Of a stretch of 64,000 bases of DNA, positions 28,418 through 36,781 are shown piece after piece. The DNA lies in NCBI GenBank assembly GCA_913058265.1, contig CAJXPQ010000002.1:124001-188000 (forward strand), in the 5' to 3' direction. The DNA comes from an uncultured Oligoflexia bacterium (GTDB lineage: Bacteria; Bdellovibrionota; Bacteriovoracia; Bacteriovoracales; Bacteriovoracaceae). Position numbers and translations under genes: made by a program. Position 1 is the first letter of the stretch; the number at the start of each line of letters is the position of its first letter. The notes beneath the pieces were generated by a model, which had not been told where the DNA came from, searched no databases, and worked only from the letters and a program-made list of their open reading frames with translations.

Positions 28418-28882
28418 ATGATTTACTGTTGTGCATTCAACGCACCGAAACCAGTTGGTACAATATATTTAACCGGAGATGATGACTATCTTCACTCAAT
28501 TTCAAAAAATAAAACGACCCACCCACAAGGTGAAACCCCTGTTTTAAGTTTCGCGGCGGAGGAACTTAAGCAATACTTCTCGGGGAAACTCCAAGTTTTT
28601 AAGACACCAATTAGATTTACTTCAAGTGAGTTTAGAGAGAAGTGTTGGTCCTGTCTAAGGGAAATTAAGTACGGTTCAACTATTAGTTACAAGGATCAGG
28701 CGATTCTTGTTGGGGGACCAAACTATGCGCGTGCAGTTGCAGGTGCAAATAATAAAAATTTGATTCCAATTATGATTCCATGTCATCGAGTTATTGGTTC
28801 AGATGGTTCGTTAGTTGGTTTTGGTTGGGGGCTAGAGATAAAACAGTATTTATTAGATTTAGAAAAAAGCGGCATCAAATAA
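28418..28882 (+). CDS. ogt: Methylated-DNA-protein-cysteine methyltransferase
   Basis: A 154-residue suicide DNA-repair protein that takes methyl groups from O6-methylguanine. The active-site motif IPCHRVIG (acceptor Cys122) and the preceding GGPNYARAVAGANNKNLIPIM helix-turn-helix/arginine-finger region are standard. The N-terminal ~60-residue partner domain is short, as in Ogt/MGMT proteins. The open frame extends back to 28322, but the ATG at 28418 has GAGG upstream and gives the family length. A 12-bp inverted repeat covers the last codons and the region after the stop. Confidence 0.92.
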   Translation: MIYCCAFNAPKPVGTIYLTGDDDYLHSISKNKTTHPQGETPVLSFAAEELKQYFSGKLQVFKTPIRFTSSEFREKCWSCLREIKYGSTISYKDQAILVGGPNYARAVAGANNKNLIPIMIPCHRVIGSDGSLVGFGWGLEIKQYLLDLEKSGIK

Positions 28883-28905
28883 TAGAGAGAGAGTTGATGC
28901 CGCTT
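28867..28905 (+). terminator. Long inverted repeat over the end of ogt
   Basis: AAGCGGCATCAA (28867-28878) and TTGATGCCGCTT (28894-28905) pair perfectly for 12 bases around a 15-base loop. The left arm is inside the last ogt codons. No T-run follows the stem, so factor-independent termination is doubtful. It may stabilise the mRNA 3' end or act with Rho. Confidence 0.5.
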
Positions 28906-29105
28906 ACACACAAGAGAGAGAAGACTTCACCAATTTTCATTCGAGAAGCCTTTCAAATTAATCGCATATTACTGAGTGTTACTCAGTTTGTCACCCCTTA
29001 TTGTAAATATTACATATTAAAGCTTTAACTACTTGAATATATTGGACTTTTTTGAATTAACTTTCTGGTGCTTCTTTGCTAAGATACCGGAAATTAGGGA
29101 TTTAT

Positions 29106-29582
29106 ATGAATTCAAAGTTATCACATTATGTTAAGTCTAAATTTGTGCGTCTTGCTCAGGACCTTATGGAGAATCCACAAGGGCTTAAGTTTAAGCTAGA
29201 AAAAGCCTCTGAGAAACTTACGAAGGCCAGTGTTGTAGATTCACTAGGTGCATATGTTGAAGAGCTAAAGACATTGATTCGTTTATCTCTTGCTTGGGTT
29301 ACAAGAAAGTATACAAAAGTGAATACGCAGACGATCCTTTATACAATTGTAGCTGTTATTTACTTTGTGACACCGACTGACTTTGTACCAGACTTCTTAA
29401 TCGGCCTGGGCTTTGTGGATGACATTGGAGTTTTAACTTGGGTCCTAAGTTTGATAAAGGATGACTTAGATAAATTTAAAGATTGGGAACAAAAAAAAAC
29501 AACAAAAAAATCAAAACAAATAAAAACAAAAGCAAAAATAAAAACAAATAACAATTTAAAAATGGAGAGAAATATCTCATGA
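29106..29582 (+). CDS. YkvA-like DUF1232 membrane protein
   Basis: A 158-residue protein with the DUF1232 core PTDFVPDFLIGLGFVDDIGVL, where two short hydrophobic stretches (VAVIYFV and the following loop) sit in the membrane. The C-terminal ~40 residues are almost all Lys/Thr/Asn/Gln, a strongly basic tail encoded by A-rich DNA. The family function is unknown. I choose the ATG at 29106, preceded by TTAGGGA. Its stop overlaps the start of the next gene by four bases, so it is the first gene of a short operon with the YajG-like lipoprotein and the nitroreductase. Confidence 0.78.
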   Translation: MNSKLSHYVKSKFVRLAQDLMENPQGLKFKLEKASEKLTKASVVDSLGAYVEELKTLIRLSLAWVTRKYTKVNTQTILYTIVAVIYFVTPTDFVPDFLIGLGFVDDIGVLTWVLSLIKDDLDKFKDWEQKKTTKKSKQIKTKAKIKTNNNLKMERNIS

Positions 29583-30151
29583 AGTCGATATTATTAATCT
29601 TACTGGTTACGTCATGTGCGACAGAGTCTTTAATGCTAAAGAAAAAAGAGTTATTACCCTATAAAGAGTCGAGTCAATTAACTAAACTTCAGGGATTAAA
29701 AAAATCAATTAACTTGACGGGGGTAACTGATCTAAGAAAGACCAATCTTTATGGTAGTGCTTATACCGGAGTTCAGTATCAAAAAACACCTCTAACCTTT
29801 GATGAAACTCTTAGTGCGCTTGTCACAGACTATATGACATCAGCACTTGAAATGAGAAATATTCAAGTGAATGTTGAGTCGGAAGTTAATTTAGTTATTG
29901 AAGTTGAGCAAATGTGGGTCGAAGAAGTTATAGAAAAATTTCAACCAGAAAAAGCAAAGTGTAATGTGAAAATGAATTTTCATGTAAATCTTCCAAATAC
30001 AAAATGGTCGGGTAGCTATTGGGCCGAGTATCTCTCAGCGGGTAATCTGGGTGACGGAACTGAAAAACTAGCGCCTACTCTTGCGAGTTGTATGAATGAA
30101 ATTGTAGAGAAATTAATTAATGATAAGAAATTTATAAACCTATTGAGGTAA
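29579..30151 (+). CDS. YajG-like lipoprotein
   Basis: A 190-residue lipoprotein: lipobox VTSC (Cys about residue 13). The region INLTGVTDLRKTN followed by TFDETLSALVTDYMTSALEMRNIQVNVES resembles the YajG/LptE-like fold, in which a strand-helix pattern ends in an amphipathic helix. YajG has no settled function. It starts with ATGA overlapping the upstream stop, and its own stop overlaps the nitroreductase start, so translation is coupled throughout the three-gene operon. Confidence 0.68.
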   Translation: MKSILLILLVTSCATESLMLKKKELLPYKESSQLTKLQGLKKSINLTGVTDLRKTNLYGSAYTGVQYQKTPLTFDETLSALVTDYMTSALEMRNIQVNVESEVNLVIEVEQMWVEEVIEKFQPEKAKCNVKMNFHVNLPNTKWSGSYWAEYLSAGNLGDGTEKLAPTLASCMNEIVEKLINDKKFINLLR

Positions 30152-30783
30152 TGATGCATAAAATAATTGAAAGTTTAAATTGGCGTTACGCATGTAAAAA
30201 GTTTGATGCGACAAAAAAAATTACAGACGAAGACTTTAACACTCTTTTAGACGTTTTAAGAATGACAGCTTCATCCTATGGACTGCAGCCATGGAAATTT
30301 GTGGTTGTAAGTAATAAAGAACTGAGAGAGAAACTTGTTCCAGCTTCATGGAATCAAGCTCAAGTCATGGATGCTAGTCACCTTATTGTCCTATGTGCCC
30401 CTTCAAAATTAGATGAAAAATTTGTAGACGATTATCTAATAGATACTGCCAAAACAAGAAATCAAGATGTCTCTGAGCTAGCTGGCTTCAAGAAAATGTT
30501 AATGTCTATTCCAGGGAAAGCTCCAGCAGATCAATATATTTGGTCAAAAAATCAAGTTTATATTGCTCTTGGAAACCTTATGACTGCTTGTGCTGAAATG
30601 CGAATTGATAGTTGTCCTATGGAAGGTTTTAAGCCTAAAGAATATGATGAAATCCTTGGTTTAACAGAAATGGGACTTTCTTCGATGGTTGTTTGTCCTG
30701 TGGGATATCGTCATGCTGAGGATAAGTACAGTGACCTTCCAAAGGTAAGATATCCTTTAGAAGATCTAGTCATCAATCTTTAA
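30151..30783 (+). CDS. NAD(P)H-dependent nitroreductase family protein
   Basis: A 210-residue FMN-dependent oxidoreductase of the NfsB type. Conserved pieces: NWRYACKKFD (FMN phosphate-binding Arg/Lys), ASSYGLQPWKFVVV, and the C-terminal GLSSMVVCPVGYRHAEDKYSDLPKVR, where the last Arg closes the FMN site. Family members reduce nitro-compounds, quinones or dihydropteridines; the native substrate is unknown. Either of two adjacent ATGs could start it, with GAGG four to seven bases ahead. The stop overlaps the convergent transporter stop by four bases. Confidence 0.88.
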   Translation: MMHKIIESLNWRYACKKFDATKKITDEDFNTLLDVLRMTASSYGLQPWKFVVVSNKELREKLVPASWNQAQVMDASHLIVLCAPSKLDEKFVDDYLIDTAKTRNQDVSELAGFKKMLMSIPGKAPADQYIWSKNQVYIALGNLMTACAEMRIDSCPMEGFKPKEYDEILGLTEMGLSSMVVCPVGYRHAEDKYSDLPKVRYPLEDLVINL

Positions 30784-32180
30784 GAGTATAGATAAATAAA
30801 GCCAGCTAGGATAAATGCATAAATGATATTTAAAGCTAATCCATGCTTGATCATATCATTTTTGGATACGAGCTCACTTCCATATACAATTGCATTAGGT
30901 GGAGTTGCTACTGGTAACATAAAGGCCAGTGAACATGCAATACCAACTCCCATTGTTAAGTAAAGAGGATCAAGCTTAAGCTGAACTGACATTGATATAA
31001 CAATAGGAAGTAGTATGTTTGCCGAAGCTGTATTTGAGCTAAACTCTGTGAAAAAAATTACTGCAAGAAAAACGACCAACATTAAAGTGAATAGGTGCCA
31101 TTGTGAAACTAAGGCTATTAAATAAGCTCCTGCCATCTTTGCAAGACCCAGGTCAAATAGTAGTTTTCCCATTGCCAGGCCAGCACCAAAAAGCATTAGT
31201 GATGACCAATCAATACTTTTTATATCGGATGATTTTAAAATTTTTCTGCCAGCACGAAGTGGAAATATAAAGAGTAGTGAAGATCCAAAAATAGCGACGG
31301 CACCAGGGTTGAGATTGATGGGGAGAGTTATCCCCATAAGCCTCGTAATACTGGGGATAAGCCATAACAAAATCGTAAAGAGAAAAACGAAGAATGTGAT
31401 GATTTCATATATTGAAAGCGTTGGTAATTTTTTATATTCTTGAATGAGAAAAGAATTATCAAAACAAATAAGATCTTTTTTTATTCTAATATGAACAAGA
31501 AAGAAAAGTACCGCAAGGAAGATCATTGAAATAGGCAGAGCTTGAATCATCCACTCAAAAAATGTGATTTTGATACCAACTAATTCTTCAAGCATACCAA
31601 TTCCGATAATATTTGGGGGTGATCCAATTGGAGTTGCAATACCACCAATACTTGAGGAGTAAGCGATTGAAAGGAGTATTAATGATACTGTTTTCTTATT
31701 CTCTATCTTTAAACTCTTTAAAGTACCAAGTACAAGGGGGAGCATCATTGCTGTTGTGGCCGTGTTGGATATCCACATTGTGAAGACAGCAGTTAAGGCG
31801 ATTAGGGTAAAGAGGAGTCGCGATATTGAGCCCTTAATAAAAGACCTTGTTAGTAGGTAGAGAGATATTCGATTATCTAGTCCAACATTACTAAAAGCTT
31901 TTGCCAGGAGAAAACCGCCCAGAAATAAAAAAATAATTGGATGTCCAAAATTTCCAAATATTTTTGTCGCCGTATCAAGGTTGATAAAGACAGATAGAGT
32001 GACTCCGATTAACCCTGAAATATAGAGAGGAATAGTACCGAAAAGCCAATTGAAAACCGTAAAGGCAAAAATGGCAAGAAACTGTTGTTGCTTTGTAGCA
32101 AGGTCAGTCGGTAAGAACCAAACAAGTAGAAATAAAAAAGGCCCAAAAACTTGGGCCCCGTATTTTTTTAGAATATTCAT
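30780..32180 (-). CDS. DASS/SLC13-family sodium-coupled anion (dicarboxylate-type) transporter
   Basis: A 466-residue inner-membrane protein with roughly 11-12 hydrophobic segments. DASS landmarks are FLFLGGFLLAKAF, MWISNTATTAMMLPLVLG (substrate/sodium hairpin Ser-Asn-Thr), GGIATPIGSPPNIIG and, in the second repeat, FFTEFSSNTASANILLPI with MLPVATPPNAIVYG. Two Ser-Asn-Thr motifs as in SLC13/CitT proteins indicate citrate, succinate, malate or sulfate as likely substrates. It is coupled to pckA by TAATG, which favours a C4-dicarboxylate. Its first codons contain a full intrinsic terminator on the sense strand (32134-32157). Confidence 0.88.
   Translation of the reverse strand: MNILKKYGAQVFGPFLFLLVWFLPTDLATKQQQFLAIFAFTVFNWLFGTIPLYISGLIGVTLSVFINLDTATKIFGNFGHPIIFLFLGGFLLAKAFSNVGLDNRISLYLLTRSFIKGSISRLLFTLIALTAVFTMWISNTATTAMMLPLVLGTLKSLKIENKKTVSLILLSIAYSSSIGGIATPIGSPPNIIGIGMLEELVGIKITFFEWMIQALPISMIFLAVLFFLVHIRIKKDLICFDNSFLIQEYKKLPTLSIYEIITFFVFLFTILLWLIPSITRLMGITLPINLNPGAVAIFGSSLLFIFPLRAGRKILKSSDIKSIDWSSLMLFGAGLAMGKLLFDLGLAKMAGAYLIALVSQWHLFTLMLVVFLAVIFFTEFSSNTASANILLPIVISMSVQLKLDPLYLTMGVGIACSLAFMLPVATPPNAIVYGSELVSKNDMIKHGLALNIIYAFILAGFIYLYS
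32134..32157 (-). terminator. Intrinsic terminator/attenuator inside the start of the transporter gene
   Basis: On the minus strand GGCCCAA-GTTT-TTGGGCC (32157 down to 32140) is a perfect 7-bp hairpin followed by TTTTTT (32139-32134). It lies at codons ~8-16 of the DASS gene, just past the pckA stop. Transcripts not followed by a ribosome should end here. Confidence 0.75.
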
Positions 32181-33754
32181 TAGGCCTTATAGGTTGGTGC
32201 ACCTTTAATATTTTCAGTATAGAAGTCACCAAAGCCTTCCATTTGTTTATGGAATGATGCCGCCAGCTCTTGAGCTTTTGATGTGTAAGCTGATTGATCC
32301 TTCCACGTTTTTTGTGGCTGAAGCATATCACTTTCAACACCATTAATTTCGAGAGGAATGCTTAAGTTAAAGATTGGATCAGCTTCAGTTACGGCCGTAT
32401 TTAAAGTATTCGCTTGAATCGATCTAATAATTTGTCTTGTAACTTTAAGAGGAAATCTTTCTCCCTCTCCGTAAGCACCACCAGTCCAACCAGTATTAAC
32501 GAGCCAAACATTAATATCGTATTTGTCTAGATATTCCCCTAGAAGCTTTGCGTATTCACTAGGGTGTCTCAGCATGAAAGGAGCACCAAAGCACGGTGAG
32601 AAGGTCGCTACTGGCTCTGTTATGCCAATCTCAGTTCCAGCAAGCTTCGCAGTGTAACCTAGTACGAAGTAAAACATTGCCTGCTCTTTTGTAAGCTTAC
32701 TTACTGGAGGAAGAACCCCAAAAGCATCGGCCGTTAAAAAGAATATGTGACCTGGAATTTTCCCTTGAGAAGTTTCATCAACTTCATCTATAAAGCTTAG
32801 AGGATATGCAGCACGTCCATTCTCAGTTAAGGTCTTATCAAAAAAGTCTACGACACCTGTTTTTTTATCGTAAGTAACATTCTCAATCATGGCACCAAAC
32901 TTATTTGTTGCATCCCATATTTCGGGTTCAGTTTCTTGTGAAAGTTGGTAGGTTTTAGCGTAACAACCACCTTCAAAATTAAAAACACCTTCATGACTTA
33001 AACCGTGCTCATCGTCTCCAATAATATAAGTTCCAATATCTGTTGATAGAGTTGTTTTCCCCGTTCCTGAAAGTCCAAAAAAGACCGATGATTCCATACT
33101 TTCTTGTCTGGAAGCACCTGCATGCATAGGAAGAATTCCAATTTCTGGTAAGCGGTAATTCATTGCTGCGAACATTGATTTCTTTATTTCACCAGCGTAA
33201 AAAGTTCCGACAATAATTGTTGTATTGGTATCAAAACAAGTCACTACACATGTCTCAGACCTAGTTCCAAATTCCTTTGGATCAAGGTTGAGCCCAGGAG
33301 CATGGAGAATAGTGAAGTCAGAGTCTGAAAACTCTCTCATTTTTTCTCTGAAAAGGTGACCTGTAAATACACAGTATTGTGGATGCGTTGAAATTGTTAA
33401 TGCACCAATATTGTGTTCGTGGTGAGCACCGACACATCTTTCGGTAACATATAATTCTTTTTCTCTATTGAGTAAATTTAAAACCTTTGCTTTAAGACTA
33501 GCAAAGTTTTCTTTTGTCATTGGACTTAAGTTGTTCTCCCACCAAACTGTATTTTCTGTGGTTGGGGACTTCACAATATATCTATCTTTGGCAGATCTAC
33601 CTGTATGCTTACCAGTTTCAACCAGTAGTGCTCCGTCTTTAGATAATTTACCGTAGCTACGCTTAATCGTTTCCTGAATGTAAAAACTTGTTGGACGATT
33701 ATAATAAATATTAACGTCTTCTGATACGCCTACACTTGTAAGTAATTCTCTCAT
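32180..33754 (-). CDS. pckA: Phosphoenolpyruvate carboxykinase (ATP)
   Basis: A 524-residue cytosolic enzyme converting oxaloacetate and ATP to PEP, CO2 and ADP, the gateway of gluconeogenesis from TCA acids. The nucleotide P-loop GLSGTGKTT (residues 227-235), the metal site IGDDEHG (246-251 region), RSAKDRYIV, and ARGINE-rich RHPSEYAKLL with TGWTGGAYGEG near the C-terminus are all in place. The size is normal for the ATP-dependent class. GGAGA precedes the ATG. Downstream coupling to a dicarboxylate-type transporter suits growth on amino acids or C4 acids. The gene looks intact. Confidence 0.96.
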   Translation of the reverse strand: MRELLTSVGVSEDVNIYYNRPTSFYIQETIKRSYGKLSKDGALLVETGKHTGRSAKDRYIVKSPTTENTVWWENNLSPMTKENFASLKAKVLNLLNREKELYVTERCVGAHHEHNIGALTISTHPQYCVFTGHLFREKMREFSDSDFTILHAPGLNLDPKEFGTRSETCVVTCFDTNTTIIVGTFYAGEIKKSMFAAMNYRLPEIGILPMHAGASRQESMESSVFFGLSGTGKTTLSTDIGTYIIGDDEHGLSHEGVFNFEGGCYAKTYQLSQETEPEIWDATNKFGAMIENVTYDKKTGVVDFFDKTLTENGRAAYPLSFIDEVDETSQGKIPGHIFFLTADAFGVLPPVSKLTKEQAMFYFVLGYTAKLAGTEIGITEPVATFSPCFGAPFMLRHPSEYAKLLGEYLDKYDINVWLVNTGWTGGAYGEGERFPLKVTRQIIRSIQANTLNTAVTEADPIFNLSIPLEINGVESDMLQPQKTWKDQSAYTSKAQELAASFHKQMEGFGDFYTENIKGAPTYKA

Positions 33755-34007
33755 TTAAGTCTCCATGAAAAATTCTCATAAAAAAATATCGAAATTTTGA
33801 GCTTTTGTACACAGGTAAAGGTCTTGTAGAAAAAATGTTTTTCATTGCGAGGGTATCTTGGTTTTTATCTTATGGAATATGACCACTCGTGTCTTACTTA
33901 TTTTGCCTTGCGCAGTATGATTGGAGTAAGGTAGTGCATTCATATTACTCCTATGAGAAGATCTTCTTAAATCATATTGATTATGTCTATGGTATTAAGG
34001 GGATCTT

Positions 34008-34721
34008 ATGAAAACTGTATTGATAACTGGTGCGAATAGAGGTTTAGGCTTTGAAACTGCGAGACAATTAGGTGCTAAAGGATATAAAGTTTATCTGGGA
34101 GCGAGAAATGAAGAGAAGGGAAAGATAGCTGCTGAGATACTTTTAAAGCTTGGGTACAACGTTGAATTTATTAAGTTAGATGTAACTAAAACAAGTGATA
34201 TTAGAAATTTGCATGACCGTCTTAAAAAAAATAGTGAATCAATAGATATTCTTATTAACAATGCAGGAGTCTTTTTGGAATCCTCAGGTCCCACTGATAT
34301 AAGTGAGGCAAGTATTTTTAAGGTAGATCCTGTTATTATTTTAAAAACAATTGAAGCAAATACCATGGGCCCTTTAAAACTTATTCAGTCAATCGTTCCT
34401 TTAATGATGGAAAAAAATGAAGGGAGAGTCATCAATGTCTCATCTCAAATGGGAGCTCTTAGTGAAATGGGTCCCTTTTGGCCTGGATATAGAATGAGTA
34501 AGACTGCGCTTAATGCTTTAACTCAGATCGTTTCTGCGGAAGTAGAAAATACTAATATTTCAGTAAACTCTATATGTCCTGGTTGGGTTAGAACAGATAT
34601 GGGGGGAGAGAATGCTCATAGAAGTGTAGAGGAAGGTGTGGCTACTGCAGTCTGGCTCGCAACTTGTGAAGAACCCCCTAAAGGAAAATTTCTGAGAGAC
34701 TGTAAAGTTATTGATTGGTAG
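34008..34721 (+). CDS. Short-chain dehydrogenase/reductase
   Basis: A 237-residue SDR. Classical motifs: ITGANRGLG (residues 6-14, dinucleotide site), NNAGV, catalytic serine in VSSQMG, YxxxK as YRMSK, and the closing ICPGWVRTDMGG segment. The close spacing and the NADP-type ARN after the second strand resemble carbonyl-reductase-type SDRs. Substrate unknown. AAGGGGAT precedes the start. It has no operon partner; the next gene is convergent. Confidence 0.9.
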   Translation: MKTVLITGANRGLGFETARQLGAKGYKVYLGARNEEKGKIAAEILLKLGYNVEFIKLDVTKTSDIRNLHDRLKKNSESIDILINNAGVFLESSGPTDISEASIFKVDPVIILKTIEANTMGPLKLIQSIVPLMMEKNEGRVINVSSQMGALSEMGPFWPGYRMSKTALNALTQIVSAEVENTNISVNSICPGWVRTDMGGENAHRSVEEGVATAVWLATCEEPPKGKFLRDCKVIDW

Positions 34722-34734
34722 TGAGAGAAAGAGG

Positions 34735-35721
34735 CTAGGCTAATAGCTTTTCTATAAGTTCATTGTACTTGATGCCATCAAAAACAGCGCTATTAGCAAA
34801 CTCATCATCGGAGGCTATATTTGGATTAGGATTTGCCTCCAAAATGTATACCTTTCCGTCATCCGTAAGTCTTAGGTCAATTCTTGCATAGCCACTTAGC
34901 TCTAAGAGTTGATATGTTTTTTTACAGGCTTTAACAACTTTATCTTCTAGATATTTAGAGAGCTTCGCTGGGCCATTCGTTATGCCTTTACGATCTCTAT
35001 AGTCTTTATTCCACTTGGCCCTACTGGAATATATTTCTTTTTCAGGACTCTCTACCTTATTAAACTGAAGTTCCCATACGGGAAGATTTGTAAGCTTTTT
35101 ATTTCCTATAATTCCAACATATAATTCTTGTCCAGCAATAAACTCTTCTATGATAGCGTCCTGTTCAAGGTTTGAGTGAATATAGGCAACTCTTTCGTGA
35201 AGCTTCTCTTCTGAATGACATATACTCGATTGAGCAATCCCATAGCTGGCTTCCTCATAAAGACACTTCACAATCACAGGATACTTTATACCTTTCGGTA
35301 GTTTTCTTTTTTTATTTTTTGGAAGAGTGAAGAATTGTGGAGTTCCAACTTTATGATGCTTTAGAATCTTTTTACTTAGTGCCTTATCTCTTGCAATCAT
35401 TAAACCTCTGGGATTGCAGCCAGTATATTTAATATTCATCATTTCTAATAGTGCAATAACCTTATAATCACTTCTAGGGTCATAGTTAAATTCTTCTAAC
35501 AGGTTAAATATTCCGTGGGGCTTAAACTCTTTTATTTGGTTTATAAGTGAGTGAATATCATCAACGACTCCAAAGATGAGTACTTCATATCCAAGACTTG
35601 TCAGGGCTTCTTTTACATCATATTCAGTTATCCAGGGGGACTTAAAGCGATCAGGTTTGCCCTTAATATCATTCGGCGGTACTAAATCCTTATGCACAAG
35701 TAATAAAATCTTCTTACTCAC
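34735..35721 (-). CDS. ATP-grasp ligase (D-Ala-D-Ala ligase-like)
   Basis: A 328-residue ATP-grasp enzyme. The glycine-rich ATP loop (CLYEEASYGIAQSS), EEFIAGQELYVGIIG, and the metal-binding end YARIDLRL followed by VYILEANPNPNI (Asp, Glu, Asn ligands) are clear. D-Ala-D-Ala ligases share this arrangement, but the N-terminal substrate domain is not a standard Ddl, and the start is a GTG overlapping the stop of the zinc-peptidase gene. I infer an amide- or peptide-bond ligase acting on a substrate handled by the peptidase, perhaps a peptidoglycan fragment or a small peptide. Which substrate it joins is unknown. Confidence 0.82.
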   Translation of the reverse strand: MSKKILLLVHKDLVPPNDIKGKPDRFKSPWITEYDVKEALTSLGYEVLIFGVVDDIHSLINQIKEFKPHGIFNLLEEFNYDPRSDYKVIALLEMMNIKYTGCNPRGLMIARDKALSKKILKHHKVGTPQFFTLPKNKKRKLPKGIKYPVIVKCLYEEASYGIAQSSICHSEEKLHERVAYIHSNLEQDAIIEEFIAGQELYVGIIGNKKLTNLPVWELQFNKVESPEKEIYSSRAKWNKDYRDRKGITNGPAKLSKYLEDKVVKACKKTYQLLELSGYARIDLRLTDDGKVYILEANPNPNIASDDEFANSAVFDGIKYNELIEKLLA

Positions 35722-36713
35722 ATGTATATCCTAGTATTTCCTGCTTTTTTGTAATCGTTGATAGTTGATTGGAGTAGCTTCTTAATTTTTATTTCTGTCG
35801 CCTGCTCATTAAACTTTAACGCATATTTATTCTTCTTACACTCTTGCTTTAACTCTTCATAAGATCTTGTGAGGTTCCAGATATCCTCATTGGTTTTTGA
35901 TTGGAGATCAAGAAGTATTCGAAATTTGTTTTTATTCAAGTACGAGACAGCTTTACTCGCACTCACTTCATTTGTAAAAATAGGGCTCAATTTATCTGTG
36001 TAAAAGTTTTTTCGGTTTTTGTTTAGTGATTTTTGTTTCTGAATAAGGTATTGCTTTACAGTTCTCTTATCATTTTTATAGCTAAGATAGGTATTTCGCT
36101 TCGTATTTTTAGGGGCGCTGAAGGCGAGCTCTTTCATGATTTCATCTATATAATTTAGTTTTTCTAAGGCGATTGTTCCCTTGTAGGCTTGCTTCCAGTT
36201 ATCTGTACTTAACCAAACGCCAAAAGTTTCGGCCCAGTCTTCATCTGGGTGTGCTTGGGCATAGTGATCACCTAGGAAGTTAACGAACTCTGTTGTGTGA
36301 ATCTTTGGGCGGTAAGAACTTGGGTACCTTTTTGAGCTTAATCCAAAAATATTTTGCCTTTTCTTTTTTAACCTTAATTTGAAAGCATTATCAATTGCAT
36401 GACCTGCTTCATGACAGAGAAGCTTAAAGAACTCTTTCTTTTTTTCACCCTCACATTCACCGAGAAATTCTTTTTCAAGCTTAATTAGTCGAGGATGTAG
36501 TAGGATGAAAGGAACGGCAATTCCACCAATACCATCAGGAGAGAACCACTCATCAGAAGCCCAGATATGTGGCCTCCAATTTATATTTTTTTCTTTCAAT
36601 CTTGCATAGAAGACTTTGATGATTGCCTTTTGATCCTTATTGAAATCAAGACTCAAATCTTTTACTTTAAGATTTAAAATATCGGTTTTTGATAATTTAT
36701 CTAGCCTTGTCAT
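35718..36713 (-). CDS. Putative zinc metallopeptidase (Peptidase_Mx-like)
   Basis: A 331-residue cytosolic protein, no signal peptide. HEAGH (residues 101-105) is a HExxH zinc site, and HPDEDWAETFGVWL (155-168) supplies the third ligand in the pattern of the putative zinc-binding metallopeptidases of the Peptidase_Mx type. The remaining C-terminal ~150 residues are Lys/Asn-rich and helical, with no match I can name. It ends in a four-base GTGA overlap with the ATP-grasp ligase gene, so the two are translated together and probably act on one molecule. Confidence 0.75.
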   Translation of the reverse strand: MTRLDKLSKTDILNLKVKDLSLDFNKDQKAIIKVFYARLKEKNINWRPHIWASDEWFSPDGIGGIAVPFILLHPRLIKLEKEFLGECEGEKKKEFFKLLCHEAGHAIDNAFKLRLKKKRQNIFGLSSKRYPSSYRPKIHTTEFVNFLGDHYAQAHPDEDWAETFGVWLSTDNWKQAYKGTIALEKLNYIDEIMKELAFSAPKNTKRNTYLSYKNDKRTVKQYLIQKQKSLNKNRKNFYTDKLSPIFTNEVSASKAVSYLNKNKFRILLDLQSKTNEDIWNLTRSYEELKQECKKNKYALKFNEQATEIKIKKLLQSTINDYKKAGNTRIYM

Positions 36714-36781
36714 TTGTATATTTTACGCAGAGATATTTGTAAATTCAATGATTTAGGTAATTTTTACTTTGTGTACAAAGT

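Noticed and set aside
28780-29028. Plus-strand frame overlapping the end of ogt
   Set aside because: Lies in another frame of ogt, passes through the inverted repeat, and lacks a ribosome-binding site.
32391-32400. TTACGGCCGT resembling a half LexA box
   Set aside because: Inside pckA, without the second TACGG at an 11-base period or the AAA that follows.
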